Of a stretch of DNA of 64,000 nt, positions 33,101-44,631 are shown in pieces. The translations under genes were made by a program, and so were the position numbers. The notes beneath the pieces were generated by a model. It was not told the origin of the DNA, searched no databases, and saw only the letters and a program-made list of their open reading frames with translations. Position 1 is the first letter of the stretch; the number at the start of each line of letters is the position of its first letter. This DNA is from Glandiceps talaboti (lineage: Eukaryota > Hemichordata > Enteropneusta > Spengelidae), in contig NC_135553.1 in the NCBI RefSeq assembly GCF_964340395.1, positions 7,927,001-7,991,000 of the forward strand, in the 5' to 3' direction.

Positions 33101-35820
33101 CAGACTAAGACTTACTGACCAAGTACTTTTGGAGATGTAAGTTTTTACCAAAAATGAACATTTTCACACCTAATTTGCATATCACTAATGGTATTGTTGT
33201 ATGCTTACTATTTCTTCGTCCATACATCCCTAGATGCATGCCCATTAAATTTCAGTCCAATCTGTTCCGTGGTTTTGGAATTGTAGATTTTTTACCAAAA
33301 AGACACATTTTTAGCCATAATTTGCATATCACTGATGGGACCATCATACCATGAACAACTCTTAGTATTAACCCCCTGAAGAATGTTCCACCCAAATTTC
33401 AGTCATAATATGATGAGTAGTTTTGGAATTATACATTTTTGACCAAAAAGACACATTTTTAGCCCTATTTTGCATATTATTGGGGAAATCTCATCATGTC
33501 ATAAATAAATCCCAATACCCTCACCCCTAAGAATGTTCCCACCAAATGTCATGCCAATCTACCCAGTAGTTTTGGAGTTAAGCTTTTTTTAAAACCAAAA
33601 ATCACATTTTTTGACCCAAAATCTCCATCTCTGATGTAATCATTTTCAAAAGAAAATCACGTGCATATATGCACCCCATAGTGTGTTGTCCTTGTGCCAA
33701 GTTTGAGAGAAATAGGTTCAGTTATGTCTGAGAAATGACTCTGGATGCACGGACACACCGAGCCCAATCTATAAATCCCCGTCCCGGATTATGTCCGACA
33801 GGAACTAATAATAACTGCACTGCTTTGTCATCGAGCCATAATGCTAACAAACCTTCTGAAGGCTATTGTGCACAAAGTCAAGAATGTGTACCATTTTGCT
33901 TATATATTTTATTTTATATATCTGGCACTTGTTCATCCCGACATTCCATTTAGGGTTTTTTTGTGCCCCCCCCCCCCCCCCACAAAAATCAAAAATCAGA
34001 ACAATTTGGTCACTAACATTTCATGAAAAGATATTCAGTAGCTGTAAATCTTGTACCCATGCAGTGGCTTGGGGAGGGGGGGGGGGGGTCATTTTTAACT
34101 AAAGGAAACAAGGAGAGGGTCAGGTTTTAAAAGTGGAGAATTTTGGGAGGGGTCAGTGCTTGTGACAAACCAAGGGTGATTTGCTCTGCCCCTCCTTGCA
34201 ATTACTGAAGGCTCCCACAGTTTCAATCTCTACATTATAACATGACACTGCATAATGATCCCTAACTTGACATGTATTGTCATGGGGGTGGGGTAGGGGT
34301 AGGAAGGGGGATACTTATTACATATGATGACTTTAAACACCACTGCATGAAGATAATACAAAATAATAATAATTTATTTACCACTCCAAATCCCAATCAT
34401 TCAAATAAAATATTAGTAAAAACACTTTAATACAGAGAAAAGTGCAGGATGCATACAAGGGCAACTGATGGACAATGTATTCAATAGTATATGTCAGAGA
34501 CTGTTCCTTTCCATGGAAGTTCAATAATTTACTAAAATGAGAAAAGTCCTTTCATACTATTTAACATAGTGTACATCTTGTACATCATCTTAAATGTTGG
34601 TGGTCATCTGTAGCACATGTGTGGCGGTGGGTCCCTCAGATGTGCAACAGACGAAATGGGAAATGGTTTATAACACTGACAGAAACTTTGAATGCTGAAG
34701 GACACCTCATTGCAGACTGGAGAGGGAACAATTCAACTTGTTTGTAAACACTCGAACATTGCGAAAACTCACACATGCGCATTAGACGACCGCCAACCTT
34801 TAACATACATTTAATACAAATTTATGTAAACAGTATACTTCTGAATCTGGTTATACAGATATGTAAACTCTGAAGTAATGCTCACATGTAAGTACATATG
34901 GCAGAAACACACCTCCTATGCTCCCATATTTTTTGGTTCTTTCATTAATTTAAAAAGTTTACAGTTGTCTCACCTTTAAAACTGTTGATAAAGCGTATCT
35001 CAAACCGGCCTTCCTTAGGTATATCAATACCTTCTGTAACACATTTCTTTGCTACTTCTCTGGGAGAGATTGCAGGAGACCCTCTCCTCTGCCTTGTCTG
35101 TGAATTATTTTTAAAAGTACATGAATTACACTGTGAAATTAAGATATTTGAAAAACATAACAGAGTATCCCATTTTTGTCTGACTGGTGCTGCATTTAGT
35201 CACATACTTATATAATTTGTGCAGAATGAGATTGTACACACATCACATACATTTATTTAGGTATCTATCTGACCTTTTTTCCACACACTATGGGGACCAA
35301 AAGGGTGGAGACAAAGTTACAGTTGATTATCCCCCTTAAACCGTTAGACATGAACCAGAATGGAAATTCTTGTCATATAGCTGATATGAGTTGGGAAAAC
35401 AGTTGATTGTGTATCGACCAGTCACTTATACACAACAATGTATCTAATACATAGGTTGTGTTTACAAGCTTGATACTTGAGCCTAATGTACACCAAGGTG
35501 TACTATAAAAATACCAATGATTTACAGGACAACAAAGAGAAAATAATCATATACTGTATTCCTTTTGTTACTACAGACAAATTATACACAGAATTAACTT
35601 TAATTCATGAATGTTTTTCGCAAATGTACGTGTAAGACTCTTCATTAGTAAATAACATTTCTTTCATTCCAGTCTAAAATAAAGTTGATATATGTCCAAA
35701 TAATACAAATTAACAAGAACTTTGTTGGAAAAATTTTGGCAGGAAAGTTGTTGCAAATTGTAAATGTTTCACAATCACTAAGAGAAAACTACTTACCATT
35801 ATAAATGACTTGACAGACAT
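673..35820 (-). CDS. Composite SET / IRE1-like kinase / tyrosine-recombinase-like protein, 12 exons (gene span)
   Basis: Exons, in transcript order: 35797-35820, 34974-35097, 30950-31115, 23411-23603, 23054-23168, 20742-20779, 19576-20050, 18821-18987, 18093-18356, 13911-16818, 13305-13409 and 673-911. They total 4818 nt, or 1605 residues plus TGA. Every junction has GT-AG borders and matching codon phase, and no frame shift is needed. Domains: SET about 50-169, Cys-rich finger about 184-206, protein kinase about 240-515, acidic/Ser-rich linker about 523-915, C2H2 about 935-957, second Cys/His segment about 1017-1040, tyrosine-recombinase-like domain about 1290-1455, and a C-terminal basic module 1527-1605. 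The start ATG has an in-frame TGA nine codons upstream. Each domain is recognised with good confidence. That they form one protein is inferred from phase continuity. Alternatives are two or three adjacent genes, for example a start at the Met in 23054-23168, or alternative splicing. The function is unknown: it could be a chromatin or defence factor, or a mobile-element-derived gene with captured host domains. Confidence 0.72.
912..4079. other. Left part of the last intron of the composite gene, without coding signal
   Basis: I see no exon that fits the phase 1-to-1 intron. Several dispersed repeats are present: a segment near 2690-2940 ending 'gcgggaaagtttctagtcctg' has relatives near 13500-13590 and 35620-35770. 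A block near 3290-3370 recurs in diverged form at 3440-3510. At 3935-4080 a segment of roughly 95 bases containing catttggtagcccaaag is present twice, just before the minisatellite. Confidence 0.55.
4080..7484. repeat. 36-bp minisatellite array, left block
   Basis: About 94 tandem copies of a 36-bp unit, with the core ctacacagtggttgtatttg followed by tcaaaactaycacaca. Common variants are tta for tca, gctttattt for ggttgtattt, 'gttcaaaa', and a short form 'cacgctacaccggttg' that lacks a few bases. Because 36 is a multiple of three and the unit has no stop in several frames, long artificial reading frames appear on both strands. They are not genes. The array sits inside the last intron of the composite gene. 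Confidence 0.97.
7485..9607. mobile_element. hAT-like non-autonomous DNA transposon inserted in the minisatellite
   Basis: The ends are inverted: caggggtgaacaaatc at the left and the complement gatttgttcacccctg at the right. They are flanked by a 5-bp direct repeat actac (7480-7484 and 9608-9612). Uninterrupted minisatellite sequence resumes exactly on both sides. Sub-terminal regions are rich in short inverted motifs such as actggtccg / cggaccag. CAGGGGTG ends are typical of hAT elements; most hAT elements make 8-bp target duplications, so 5 bp is unusual but has been described for some groups. No transposase is seen in its 2123 bp. Confidence 0.85.
9608..13015. repeat. 36-bp minisatellite array, right block
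   Basis: About 94 more copies of the same 36-bp unit. Its first 1.5 kb is nearly identical, variant by variant, to 5512-6990 of the left block. A second internal duplication of about 611 bp relates 11334-11957 to 11945-12568. The array ends at ccatggttgtggacacag, and unit-like flanking words ('gtggacacag', 'ggactaccac') also occur left of the array near 3990-4040. Confidence 0.97.
13305..13409 (-). CDS. Exon 11 of the composite gene: acidic spacer after the recombinase domain
   Basis: Residues about 1492-1526 begin VLNENELGEA. The acceptor TTTACAG and donor GTAAGT are strong, and phase is 1 in and 1 out. There is no recognisable domain. The exon links the recombinase domain to the C-terminal module across a 12.4-kb intron. 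Confidence 0.7.
13911..16818 (-). CDS. Exon 10 of the composite gene: acidic linker, zinc fingers and tyrosine-recombinase-like domain
   Basis: This is a single 2908-nt exon with residues 523-1491. The first 390 or so residues are acidic and Ser-rich, with two near-identical blocks (NLVNSVILSSDGDT) and repeated DPDYHP(P/S) motifs. HFCVYCHKEMGNLYRHFTRIH is a C2H2-like finger split C-x2-C...H-x4-H, and CKACLGYYSKKVIGKHWQNC is a second Cys/His segment. The recombinase-like part shows RRREGEV (Arg I box), TSTNLRKHVAT (Arg II, with Thr where a His is usual), FLGHR and HREYYRL (candidate Tyr nucleophile). Similar domains occur in Crypton-type elements and in host genes derived from such elements. 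The acceptor at 16818 is strong, so the Met at 16839 is intronic. Confidence 0.82.
16955..17609. mobile_element. MITE-like element with about 100-bp terminal inverted repeats
   Basis: The left end aggacaactgcccccatacc and onward to 'gattaaccgagtttgtcat' is mirrored at the right by 'gacaaactcggttaatct' and onward to 'gcaattgtcct'. The arms are about 100 bases and about 85% alike by eye. It lies in the intron between exons 9 and 10 of the composite gene and has no coding capacity. I could not settle a target-site duplication. Confidence 0.75.
17075..17345. repeat. Three diverged tandem copies of about 120 bp inside the MITE-like element
   Basis: The words 'aacttaccgccgcaattt', 'aacttactgccgtaattc' and 'aacttaccgccataattc', each linked to 'acgacaattataaaag' type segments, recur at roughly 120-bp spacing between the two terminal repeats. 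Confidence 0.65.
18093..18356 (-). CDS. Exon 9 of the composite gene: kinase C-lobe
   Basis: Residues 435-522. VAGCVLYYIMTRGHHPFQ matches the 'AGCVFYYVLS.G.HPFG' stretch typical of IRE1-type kinases, and DKMLAADPKERPLSGECLQN matches the C-lobe 'M...DP..RP' motif. In IRE1 and RNase L an RNase (KEN) domain follows directly. Here the chain leaves the kinase at HIQSLYEHTATV and enters a disordered linker, so no RNase domain is visible. Phase 0 at both ends. Confidence 0.87.
18560..18690. repeat. Dispersed repeat tail (intron), related to 19400-19530 and 33690-33800
   Basis: All three places share 'tgtctgagaaat', a run of acagacagac or related words, and then 'gcccaatctataagtc' or a close variant. 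This looks like the conserved end of one interspersed repeat family. The copy at 33690-33800 also has 'gtcccggattatgtccgac'. Confidence 0.6.
18821..18987 (-). CDS. Exon 8 of the composite gene: kinase DFG and activation segment
   Basis: Residues 379-434. KLNISDFGISKRL contains the metal-binding DFG (388-390). AGTWMASETCL replaces the usual 'GT..W.APE', so the APE motif reads ASE. CAFQYRKSTDIQ aligns with the 'T.A.DIFS.G' strand that begins the C-lobe helix. Phases: in 1, out 0. Confidence 0.87.
19576..20050 (-). CDS. Exon 7 of the composite gene: kinase N-lobe and catalytic loop
   Basis: Residues 221-378. The segment AAGRAKVFLG stands where IRE1 has its glycine loop, followed by HAVAIKRIES with the ATP-binding Lys at about 272. 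The exon ends with HRDIKPENLLI, the catalytic loop with Asp 370 and Asn 375 both kept. The overall pattern (VAIKR, 'LCEGNVCELIE', 'GLNELH..GIIHRDIKPENLLI') is closest to the IRE1 / RNase L-like kinase family. The glycine loop has fewer glycines than usual. Confidence 0.88.
20742..20779 (-). CDS. Exon 6 of the composite gene: 38-nt micro-exon linking finger and kinase
   Basis: The exon encodes (G)YHILPSGPYPVK, residues 208-220. It enters in phase 1 and leaves in phase 0, with a TTATTAG acceptor and a GTAAGT donor. It has no homology signal of its own, but it is the only bridge I found that joins exons 5 and 7 in frame. Confidence 0.65.
21640..22490. repeat. Degenerate minisatellite, about 10 copies of 70-110 bp
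   Basis: The phrase gaactggatgacttcaaggt followed by atccaagttgataaagtcag recurs about ten times with deletions and substitutions. It lies in the intron between exons 5 and 6 of the composite gene. Confidence 0.85.
23054..23168 (-). CDS. Exon 5 of the composite gene: small Cys-rich finger
   Basis: The exon reads in phase from the SET exon as CSIMDKQGAKEKRLRC and continues CNFCDKECTDEGEKEICRQW. The Cys-x2-Cys-x4-Cys spacing, then a further Cys and a His, suggests a small zinc-binding finger. An internal Met follows the acceptor by three codons, so a separate downstream gene starting here cannot be excluded. Phase continuity and the absence of stops favour one transcript. Confidence 0.75.
23411..23603 (-). 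CDS. Exon 4 of the composite gene: catalytic half of the SET domain
   Basis: Residues 105-169. (A)IDATR corresponds to the CVDATRE motif of KMT5A. YVNDDHVKPN occupies the place of the canonical NHS motif that helps bind S-adenosylmethionine. NHLCLFAIRDIAVNEEILYN followed by YG is the classic 'LFA.RDI..GEELLYDYG' end of a SET domain, with the active-site Tyr region present. The exon ends LPWRK in phase 0. The NHS-to-VNDD difference should be considered when predicting activity. The likely substrate is a histone or other protein lysine, inferred from the family only. Confidence 0.9.
25802..25886. repeat. Strong inverted repeat / hairpin
   Basis: The left arm tacccgaaagagagtcattc pairs with the right arm gaatgactctcgctttcggg, the right arm having two extra bases. 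The centre contains two tandem copies of a segment that is itself near-palindromic (ctcagccataatggctgag). It could be the core of a foldback element. Confidence 0.8.
28350..28705. repeat. Old dispersed repeat copy
   Basis: The text contains 'cacaccagatatcaaagcaa' and 'cacaccaaatatcgaagaat', and ends 'tttgctgacagcggagctaa'. Similar 'caccaaatatcaaagcaatc' phrases recur at 30755-30790. These are decayed members of one interspersed family. Confidence 0.5.
29455..30870. repeat. Old dispersed repeat, split by a younger insertion
   Basis: The segment with gggcgtggtcatggttgcta, 'tttgcatatttttt' and 'cagaaacatctcaccaagtttcag' has relatives at 24440-24960 and 32780-33810. This copy is interrupted at 29678-30378 by a separate element. 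Text on both sides lines up with the uninterrupted copy near 33090-33130. Confidence 0.7.
29678..30378. mobile_element. Harbinger-like non-autonomous element (701 bp) with TAA target duplication
   Basis: The ends are gggaccggtcagtatttacg and the complement of cgtaaattctgaccggtccc. They are flanked by taa at 29675-29677 and 30379-30381. A 3-bp TWA duplication and GGG-starting ends are typical of PIF/Harbinger elements. The inside is low complexity: G-runs (29701-29816), a tctg/tctc microsatellite (30070-30190) and a C-run next to the right end. No transposase is present. Confidence 0.72.
30950..31115 (-). CDS. Exon 3 of the composite gene: first half of the SET domain
   Basis: This exon encodes GKGVFAAKEYTKGDYLMWYE and onward to YIFFFKDKGKPVA, residues about 50-105. 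The GKGVFA turn (the GxG strand of SET), the 'F/Y..G.Y..EG' segment and the YIFFF strand match the N-terminal SET fold of KMT5A (SETD8)-type lysine methyltransferases. The donor splits the Ala codon that precedes IDATR (phase 2). Confidence 0.88.
31116..34973. other. Intron between exons 2 and 3 of the composite gene
   Basis: It contains poly-G/poly-C pairs at 31440-31500, a dispersed repeat copy at 32780-33810, and another C-run/G-run pair at 33966-34090. No coding exon was recognised. Confidence 0.55.
32780..33810. repeat. Dispersed repeat copy, fullest version in the window
   Basis: It shares 'gtggtcatggttgct', 'accaagtttcag'-type and 'tttgcatatcactgatggga' phrases with 24440-24960 and 29455-30870, and ends with 'agcccaatctataaatcc'. 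The repeated internal modules (ccaccaaatttcag...taatttgcatat) suggest that the element itself has a tandem substructure. Confidence 0.65.
34974..35097 (-). CDS. Exon 2 of the composite gene: basic N-terminal segment before the SET domain
   Basis: Residues 9-49 begin TRQRRGSPAISPREVAKKCV and end INSFK. Segments with '...A...C...GI...F...R.I...KG' commonly precede the SET domain in KMT5A-like proteins, where the helix packs onto the catalytic fold. The exon ends in phase 1, and its last G builds the first Gly of the GKGVFA motif in the next exon. Confidence 0.75.
35797..35820 (-). CDS. Exon 1 of the composite gene (start codon, 8 residues)
   Basis: ATG at 35820-35818 encodes MSVKSFIM and is followed directly by a GTAAGT donor (phase 0). 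An in-frame TGA lies nine codons upstream, so translation probably starts here if the 5' UTR is unspliced. The exon is very short. Its assignment rests on matching phase and its position before the next exon, not on homology. Confidence 0.55.
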
Positions 35821-36989
35821 TTCTGCTCTGATACTAGTGACAGATCATGGAAAAGAGAGAGGAAATCATTAATATCAATAATCTCAACTATTAAAAGAAC
35901 TCTGCAATCTAAGCTTCTATATTGACCAGCATATGTTCAATGATTGTCCAATCAAATTAAGTTTGCCTCATGAAGCTGATAGGCTTTCATTCTAAGATAG
36001 TGTTGATAGAACAGGATTTTCCATGACTGAACTGCAATGACCCCCAAGCTTTGACAACTTTTTGACTGGGAAATCAAAAGGCGGAAGCCTACTAAATGTA
36101 CATGTAGAAACTTAGCAGATGACTGGCTTAAAGCAAAAATTCAAGTTTGTACTTCACTTTACCAACACTGATTTCAAAATATGCCAAAATTTTGAAAGGG
36201 TGGGACATGCTATTACCATACAGATAAATTTAAACAGATAACAGCTGACATATCAAATTGTAGTGTACATGCCATCTCAGTCTCTCAGATGTTTTTGACA
36301 GCATTCAATAAAAACAAGATTTGAGTTATGGTTGACCAAATCTAAACATTACAACACATTGTGGCTCTGTCTGCCAATCAGGTGTATAGGAATATAAATT
36401 GTAGATGTATAGGAATCTGCATGTCTATGAAAGTCTTTTTGCACCACTATGTAGTTTGTCAAGCAATTACATCAGTTCATGTATCAAGGCATGATGCAAG
36501 TAAAACCTGGTTGATGGTCAGCCAGCATGTTGAAACCAAAATTGATACAGTATGCCAATATATGGATGCAGTCATAGTGTGTCACACTCTGTGACAGATA
36601 GAGTAAATTGCAATAGCAGTTACTTGAGTTGTGTCATCCAATATCAAACAATGTACATCTTAGACACAAAATATGAAGTGTCCTGAGACATTTCTAACAC
36701 AAACTTTAACGTCGCCAAAACTTATGCACAACCTTTGAAAACAATACTGTAAGTTGTGAAATTATTGTTTTATGTCATGTGACAATATCTGATTTGAAGA
36801 TTAGACATATATAGGGATGAAATTCAAATATATTTGAGTCCGGCGCGATATTATGAACCGAGCAACATTTTTGGTGTGCGAGGGTTTAACCTTGTAACTT
36901 GCCACATATACGATATTTTGGTCAAAATCTAGCAAAGGTCAGAAAATTTGAGACTGAACTGTATGAACAAACTGACTGCAGTTGTTACA

Positions 36990-38700
36990 CGACGCGACGG
37001 TGAACTTGAGACTGTGATCGAAACGGGACCGCGAGAGAGTTCAGACGATCGACTAGACCCCCCCCCCCCCTTCACATCAGTCTCAGACGTTACGAGTACA
37101 TTTTTGTAAATGAAAAGTCTGCTTCATGTAGGACGAAAAACATTGCCAAAGACAATAAAACTGAATGTTGAGATGTATAATGACAACGAGTCAGTGAATC
37201 GTGGTTTTAAAACCTTATCAAAACTTCTCCGCCATGATGTTTGTTTACACGTGACTGTGATTTATAATATTAGTTTATAAAGTTACTAACGCATTTCCAT
37301 ATCTCTCACTGCTCGACTCCACCACTTACATTTGTACATAAAGCATGGAAGTATAAAGTGACATGATTTCTGGTTGCATACGCCAATACCCTAAAGAAAA
37401 TACTTGTCATCTTGCATTCGTACTTAATGATGAAACAACTGTGTGATGCCGAGTCCCTATCAGTGATTTCGAACGTCTCAAACACTTCATTCTCCCAATT
37501 ACATCCATACGCTCTTTCACATCATACCATACACAATCATACATAATATACAAAATTAATGACGCGAACATGGTAGAAACAAGTGTAGTTTTCGAGAAAC
37601 TAACCGTTTGGATGTTTGTAGATGTAAATACACGTCCAACTTCCACCAACAGCAGTGGGGGAAAAATCCTCCATGTCACGGCGCCAGACACTTCAAAGAG
37701 TTTGATGACGCACTGAGATTTCACTGTCTAGATCTATGCAAATTAGATATATGGGACGGTAACCAACGGGACGTGACAGGGATAGTTCAGACGATCGATC
37801 GACTAGAAAACTTTCTTTCCCTTCACGTCAGCCTTAGAAGTTACAAGTACATGACAAATCTGCTTCATGTAGGAAGAAAAATATTGGCAAGACAATCAAG
37901 CAGAATGTCGAGATATTTACACAAGTCAGTGAATCATGATTTTAATTTAAAACCTTTTCAAAACTTCTCCGCCATGATGTGTGTATCATACATGTGACTG
38001 AATTTATAAATTAGTTTATAAAGTTACTAACGCACCCCCCCCCCCACCCTCTCACTGCTCGATCAACACATACATAAAGAATGGAAGTATAAAGTGACAT
38101 GATTTCTGTTTTCATACACTAATACCCTAAAGAAAAAATTATCATCATGCATTCGTAATTAACGACGAAACAACTGTGCATGTGATGCACAGGGGCGTGT
38201 ATTATTGCTTAGATTGTCGTCTTATTATTAATAAAATATGGTACGAATCCTGCTGCTACAACTGTATCAATCTGTATACTTCAAAAAATATACAGGTAGG
38301 ACTATATAGTCAAAGTGTTGTTATATTTAGCCTATAGACCAGGAAAACAACAATCTAAGAAATATTACAAGCCCCTATGGTCCCATATCAGTGATTTTGA
38401 GGAAAACTATCTGAGATTTCGAACTTCTCAAACCTTTATTCTCCCAACTACACCAATACGCTCTTTCACATCATACCATATATAATATACACAATTAATG
38501 AAGCGAACATGGTAGAAACATGTGTAGTTTTCGAAAAACTAACCTTTTTCTAGATTTCTTGATGTAAATCCACATCAACTGTGCAGTGGGGAAAAATACT
38601 TCAAAGAGTTTGCGCATGCGACGACGCACTAATTTGCTGTCTGTATGCAAATTAGATATGGTAACTTTGTAGCCAAAGTCGGGACGCGGTCTTCAGACGT
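36990..38700. repeat. Diverged tandem segmental duplication, unit about 0.75-0.9 kb
   Basis: Copy 1 (about 36990-37757) and copy 2 (about 37758-38700) share, in the same order, 'gttcagacgatcg...actaga', 'ctgcttcatgtagga', 'acttctccgccatgatgtgtg', 'agtttataaagttactaacgc', 'gaagtataaagtgacatgat', 'cgctctttcacatcatacca' and 'gcgaacatggtagaaaca'. Copy 2 carries a roughly 200-bp insertion after 'gaaacaactgtg'. Confidence 0.8.
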
Positions 38701-39012
38701 GCGCTAAACAACAGCCAATCAGAATGTATACACTCGTCCTATGCAACATTTCATCCCAGGGTGGCGATCGACCGTGTGTATAGTCTCTGGGCAAGTTTTC
38801 TACCTGAGATACACCCGCGCAGTATGCAATCCGTAGGAAAGTGTCAATGTAGACTCCAGCTGAAACTCACAGGATCAACTATTTATGCCTAAAGAGGGCC
38901 TTATGTGGGTTATTCTTTAGTGGCTCCGGATATATGCACCACCAAGAAAAAAGGTTCCACCAACAAGTGAAAGTGTCGATATGCTGGAGCCACCTCTCAT
39001 TGCGATGTCCAA

Positions 39013-39127
39013 ACATACATACATACATACATACATACATACATACATACATACATACATACATACATACATACATACACGCACGCACATACACACGCAC
39101 GCACACACACACACACACACACATGCA
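39013..39127. repeat. Compound (ACAT)n / (AC)n microsatellite
   Basis: About 17 catac repeats of 4 bp are followed by a cac/gcac-rich AC run. Reading frames across it are artefacts. Confidence 0.95.
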
Positions 39128-39530
39128 TACATAGGGGCAACGGGCGGGGGGGGGGCAACAGGCCGGGGCAAAAAAAATGGGGCAACAAGCCTGCTTCCAT
39201 ACATAACTATATATATCATGTCATACGATACACATCCTTTCGAGTACGTACACGAACCTTTACAATTCAGTGACGCTCGTGAGAGGGACCCTTGGTGAAT
39301 TCGATGCTTCACTAGTTGACTGAAATGTAACGCCTACGAAAAATTGTTATTGTCACCACTAGTTATCACCAAAAAAGACTAAATTTCATTATTTACACTT
39401 ATAGTAAGGAGATTCAATTTGTTTGAACTGTCTGGTGTCAATTTAGAACAGAGTGCATTTTACATTTTTGTCATAATGACATATCTAAATCAAAATTGTC
39501 ATAAATGATAGGGATATGTAAAATCTGTGA

Positions 39531-41429
<1,899 letters not shown>

Positions 41430-44416
41430 TCGACGTCAAAATACAAATGTATTATATCTATAGGTTCTTTGTAATGACGTCGATGTGTCTTCCTCTTTAC
41501 GAAGATTGCATATAATTCACATTGACAGGATGAGTTGAGTCGATTCTGTAGTTTTAAAACACACGCACATTATTATAAATAAACTGACATTACCCTCTAG
41601 GTATAGGGAAACCACATCACAAACAAAATACGAAATCAGGAAGGAGAAAGAGCTTTTGAATCAGTAATGACATATTTATACATATATTTTAGTTCTCTGA
41701 AAGGTATCCATAGCTACTCCACGGGAGATGGACATGTTCATGCCATTCAGGAGTATCGTATTTTGAGAAAATGTAGGACATTACATTGTCCTTCGAGAAG
41801 TTAGGTGTTGGTTTGGGCTTTATGCTAAATGCAGCTTTGATTGGGTAAATTTATAATTAATAATATGGAAACACGTGAATTAACATATTGACATTGATCC
41901 TCGTAACGTATATACGAAATCCTTGGACCAACGAGAAACGGGGTTAACGTATGGATTTCAAACTGACTCGAGGAAAGATGGGGATGTTAGCGAAGATAAC
42001 CTTACTATATGCAAATGGTTATTCGTTAGTTTTTACATCAGATAACTTGGGCTGCTGTGGTTTGACATTATCCACAGTAATGATCTTGAAATGATGTCAA
42101 AAAATGCTGCTTCGTAGTACTTAGAATGACGTGTGCTCACACGCTTCCTATGAAATCATATCCCACTAGTTCTTTACAAGTAATATTTCTCGGGACATTT
42201 TAAAATTGAGAATTTTATTTTTAGATTTAAAAGAAATAACGTTTTAACCACCAATTTTGTGATATATATATATATATACTGTTTTGCATTACACAGTAGA
42301 AGGAGTAACTATATTACGCTCTCTCATTCTGTGTATTGCATGCATTTGTTGTTGTTTTTTTAAAATCACGATAAGAATCTAAGTAATTTTACTTTGTTTT
42401 TTAACTATTAAACAAAAACTACAGAACATCTTTTAAAAAAATTTCAGTACTAAAAATTGACACGTTTTGAATTAAATGATGAATCTATAATTGTTCTTTA
42501 CAATTTATGGCTGCTTCTTTATCATTTAGTGTTTAAAAATATAATTCAACTGTAAAGTTAAGAATATATTTAGTTATATACCTATATTAATAATGAAAAT
42601 CATCAATACACCTACATGTATGTGTGTATTGATGTGAAACATATATTGTTCATAGTGTAAAAATTACAATAATATGCAAAGGCATAATTGTACAGATTAG
42701 CATTTTGTTTCTTGTAAGTTTGTGTATAATCGGGATATTTTAAATATTTTTACATCTCTTTTTAATATATGTGTACTGTCAATTATGTTAAAGAAATATT
42801 ACTAGATAATAACGGTATTGTACTAAGGTTAAGTTAGAGTGTCATTCGTATTTCATTGCCAAGTATTTTTTTCATCATCATCATTATTAATTTGAAATGC
42901 TTGTCATACATAACAACTATAAAATTTGTCTGCCTTGTAGTGTATGTAGATTTTGTTTAAATTTCAGTGATTGCCTGAATCCAGGGGTGGGGAGGGGAGG
43001 AGTGGGGGGTCGGGTGGTAAATCATATAAATTTCTGCTCTGAAGCAAAGATTTGTTTGAGCTTTTCTGGTTGTTAGCTAGGTTATCGTAGTGTGGGACCC
43101 CGAGGCGAGCGTTTTTGAATCGGGCTGTACCGCCGCGCATCATTGACGATCTTCAGGAACCACACAGTACCCGGATGTATATGGTCATGAAAAGGTCATG
43201 ACAATTTTCAACTTAAAATAAACTAAATAACTATTAAAATGACCAGATTACATGAATAATCCAATCATTATTTGTATACTGCTGACGTCAAAAAACCGGG
43301 TGACGTTAAAACATCGATCTATGAAAGAGTCATCCTTTTTTTCGGGGGGGGGGGGGGGGTTCAACCAAAGTAAATTTTAGCCGACATATCCAAAACGATT
43401 TTAGATTTATCAAAGCCAAATTTGTCATTGATGTACTTTTTTTACTTATTCATTTTTACATAATATATCATAGTAAATGTCGAAAGACGGTAGAGAGTCG
43501 AGTCTATTGCCAGCTGAGGATTGATTTTTTTTTGTTGGTAACAAGTGTTTTACATACACCTTGACGTTTTCAATAAGACTTGGTGTCAATCACCTTTTCA
43601 AAATATTGTAGTGGATGTTTTCATTGGCGCTAGTACTACGTAATTTTGAAGATCGAATATTGCGAATGAAGTCCGTAAAAATGGATAACTTAAGTTAGTT
43701 TAATATGAAAGGTTATGGGGTCTGAAGCAAAACTAATGGAATTAAGTTTTTTTTTTTATAAACCTACATCAATCTTTTGACGTCATCCATTACGTCATCA
43801 ACACCGTTACATCGTCAATGTCACAAAATATGGACGGAAAATCTATGTTCTTGAGGATTTCTTTTGCGCCTCTTTGAATAACCCGAAATAATACCTTCAG
43901 ATGAATTACCCGTTATTCTTATTCTTATATTGTGTATTTTTAAAAATTTAACAAAAAAACAAAAAACAAACCCAGTTACTAAACGGCCGAGGAATCATCA
44001 TGGGTTATAAGGTCTTCATTGTACATGTAAGACTTGCTTATATTTATTTTTTTCCTTGAACAAATTGTAGGCTTTGAGACAATCATTGATTTTTACCTGT
44101 GATAGGATTGTGGTACATGCGATCACATTAGATATTTCGACAGTAATTTGCATATGTTAATTAGACAAATGACGTAAGAATAATTATCACTTATGTAAAT
44201 ATGTATAAATGAGATGAATTAGGCTGTATGACTAAGCATACTGTGTATCAAATAACATATGTTGAAACAAATAAGCCATCAAGTATAATCACCATCTTTG
44301 CCTAAATATAATAATTAAATTGTAAAAATCTGTACTGTTTCCTGTATGTAAATACTGAAATGTATCAAGATAGTACAAAATAACATTAATATTTAAACAT
44401 GTATTATGTAAATAAA
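41430..44416 (+). other. Probable long 3' UTR of the cyclase, no coding signal
   Basis: AT-rich, without an open frame of note. AATAAA signals lie near 41577 and at 44411-44416 (taaataaagactttgctact). Which one is used cannot be read from sequence. A G-run lies at 43344-43360. Confidence 0.4.
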
Positions 44417-44478
44417 GACTTTGCTACTGGACTAACTTAAATGCGTCAGTGTGTGAATGTTGTTTGATACAATTGTAC

Positions 44479-44631
<153 letters not shown>

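Noticed and set aside
37407-37997. Frames of 105-129 codons on both strands
   Set aside because: They fall in the segmental duplication, are not conserved between its two copies, and resemble no family. They were also checked and rejected as missing cyclase exons.
38879-39312. Cys/Val/Tyr-Met-rich frames on both strands
   Set aside because: They are translations of the ACAT/AC microsatellite.
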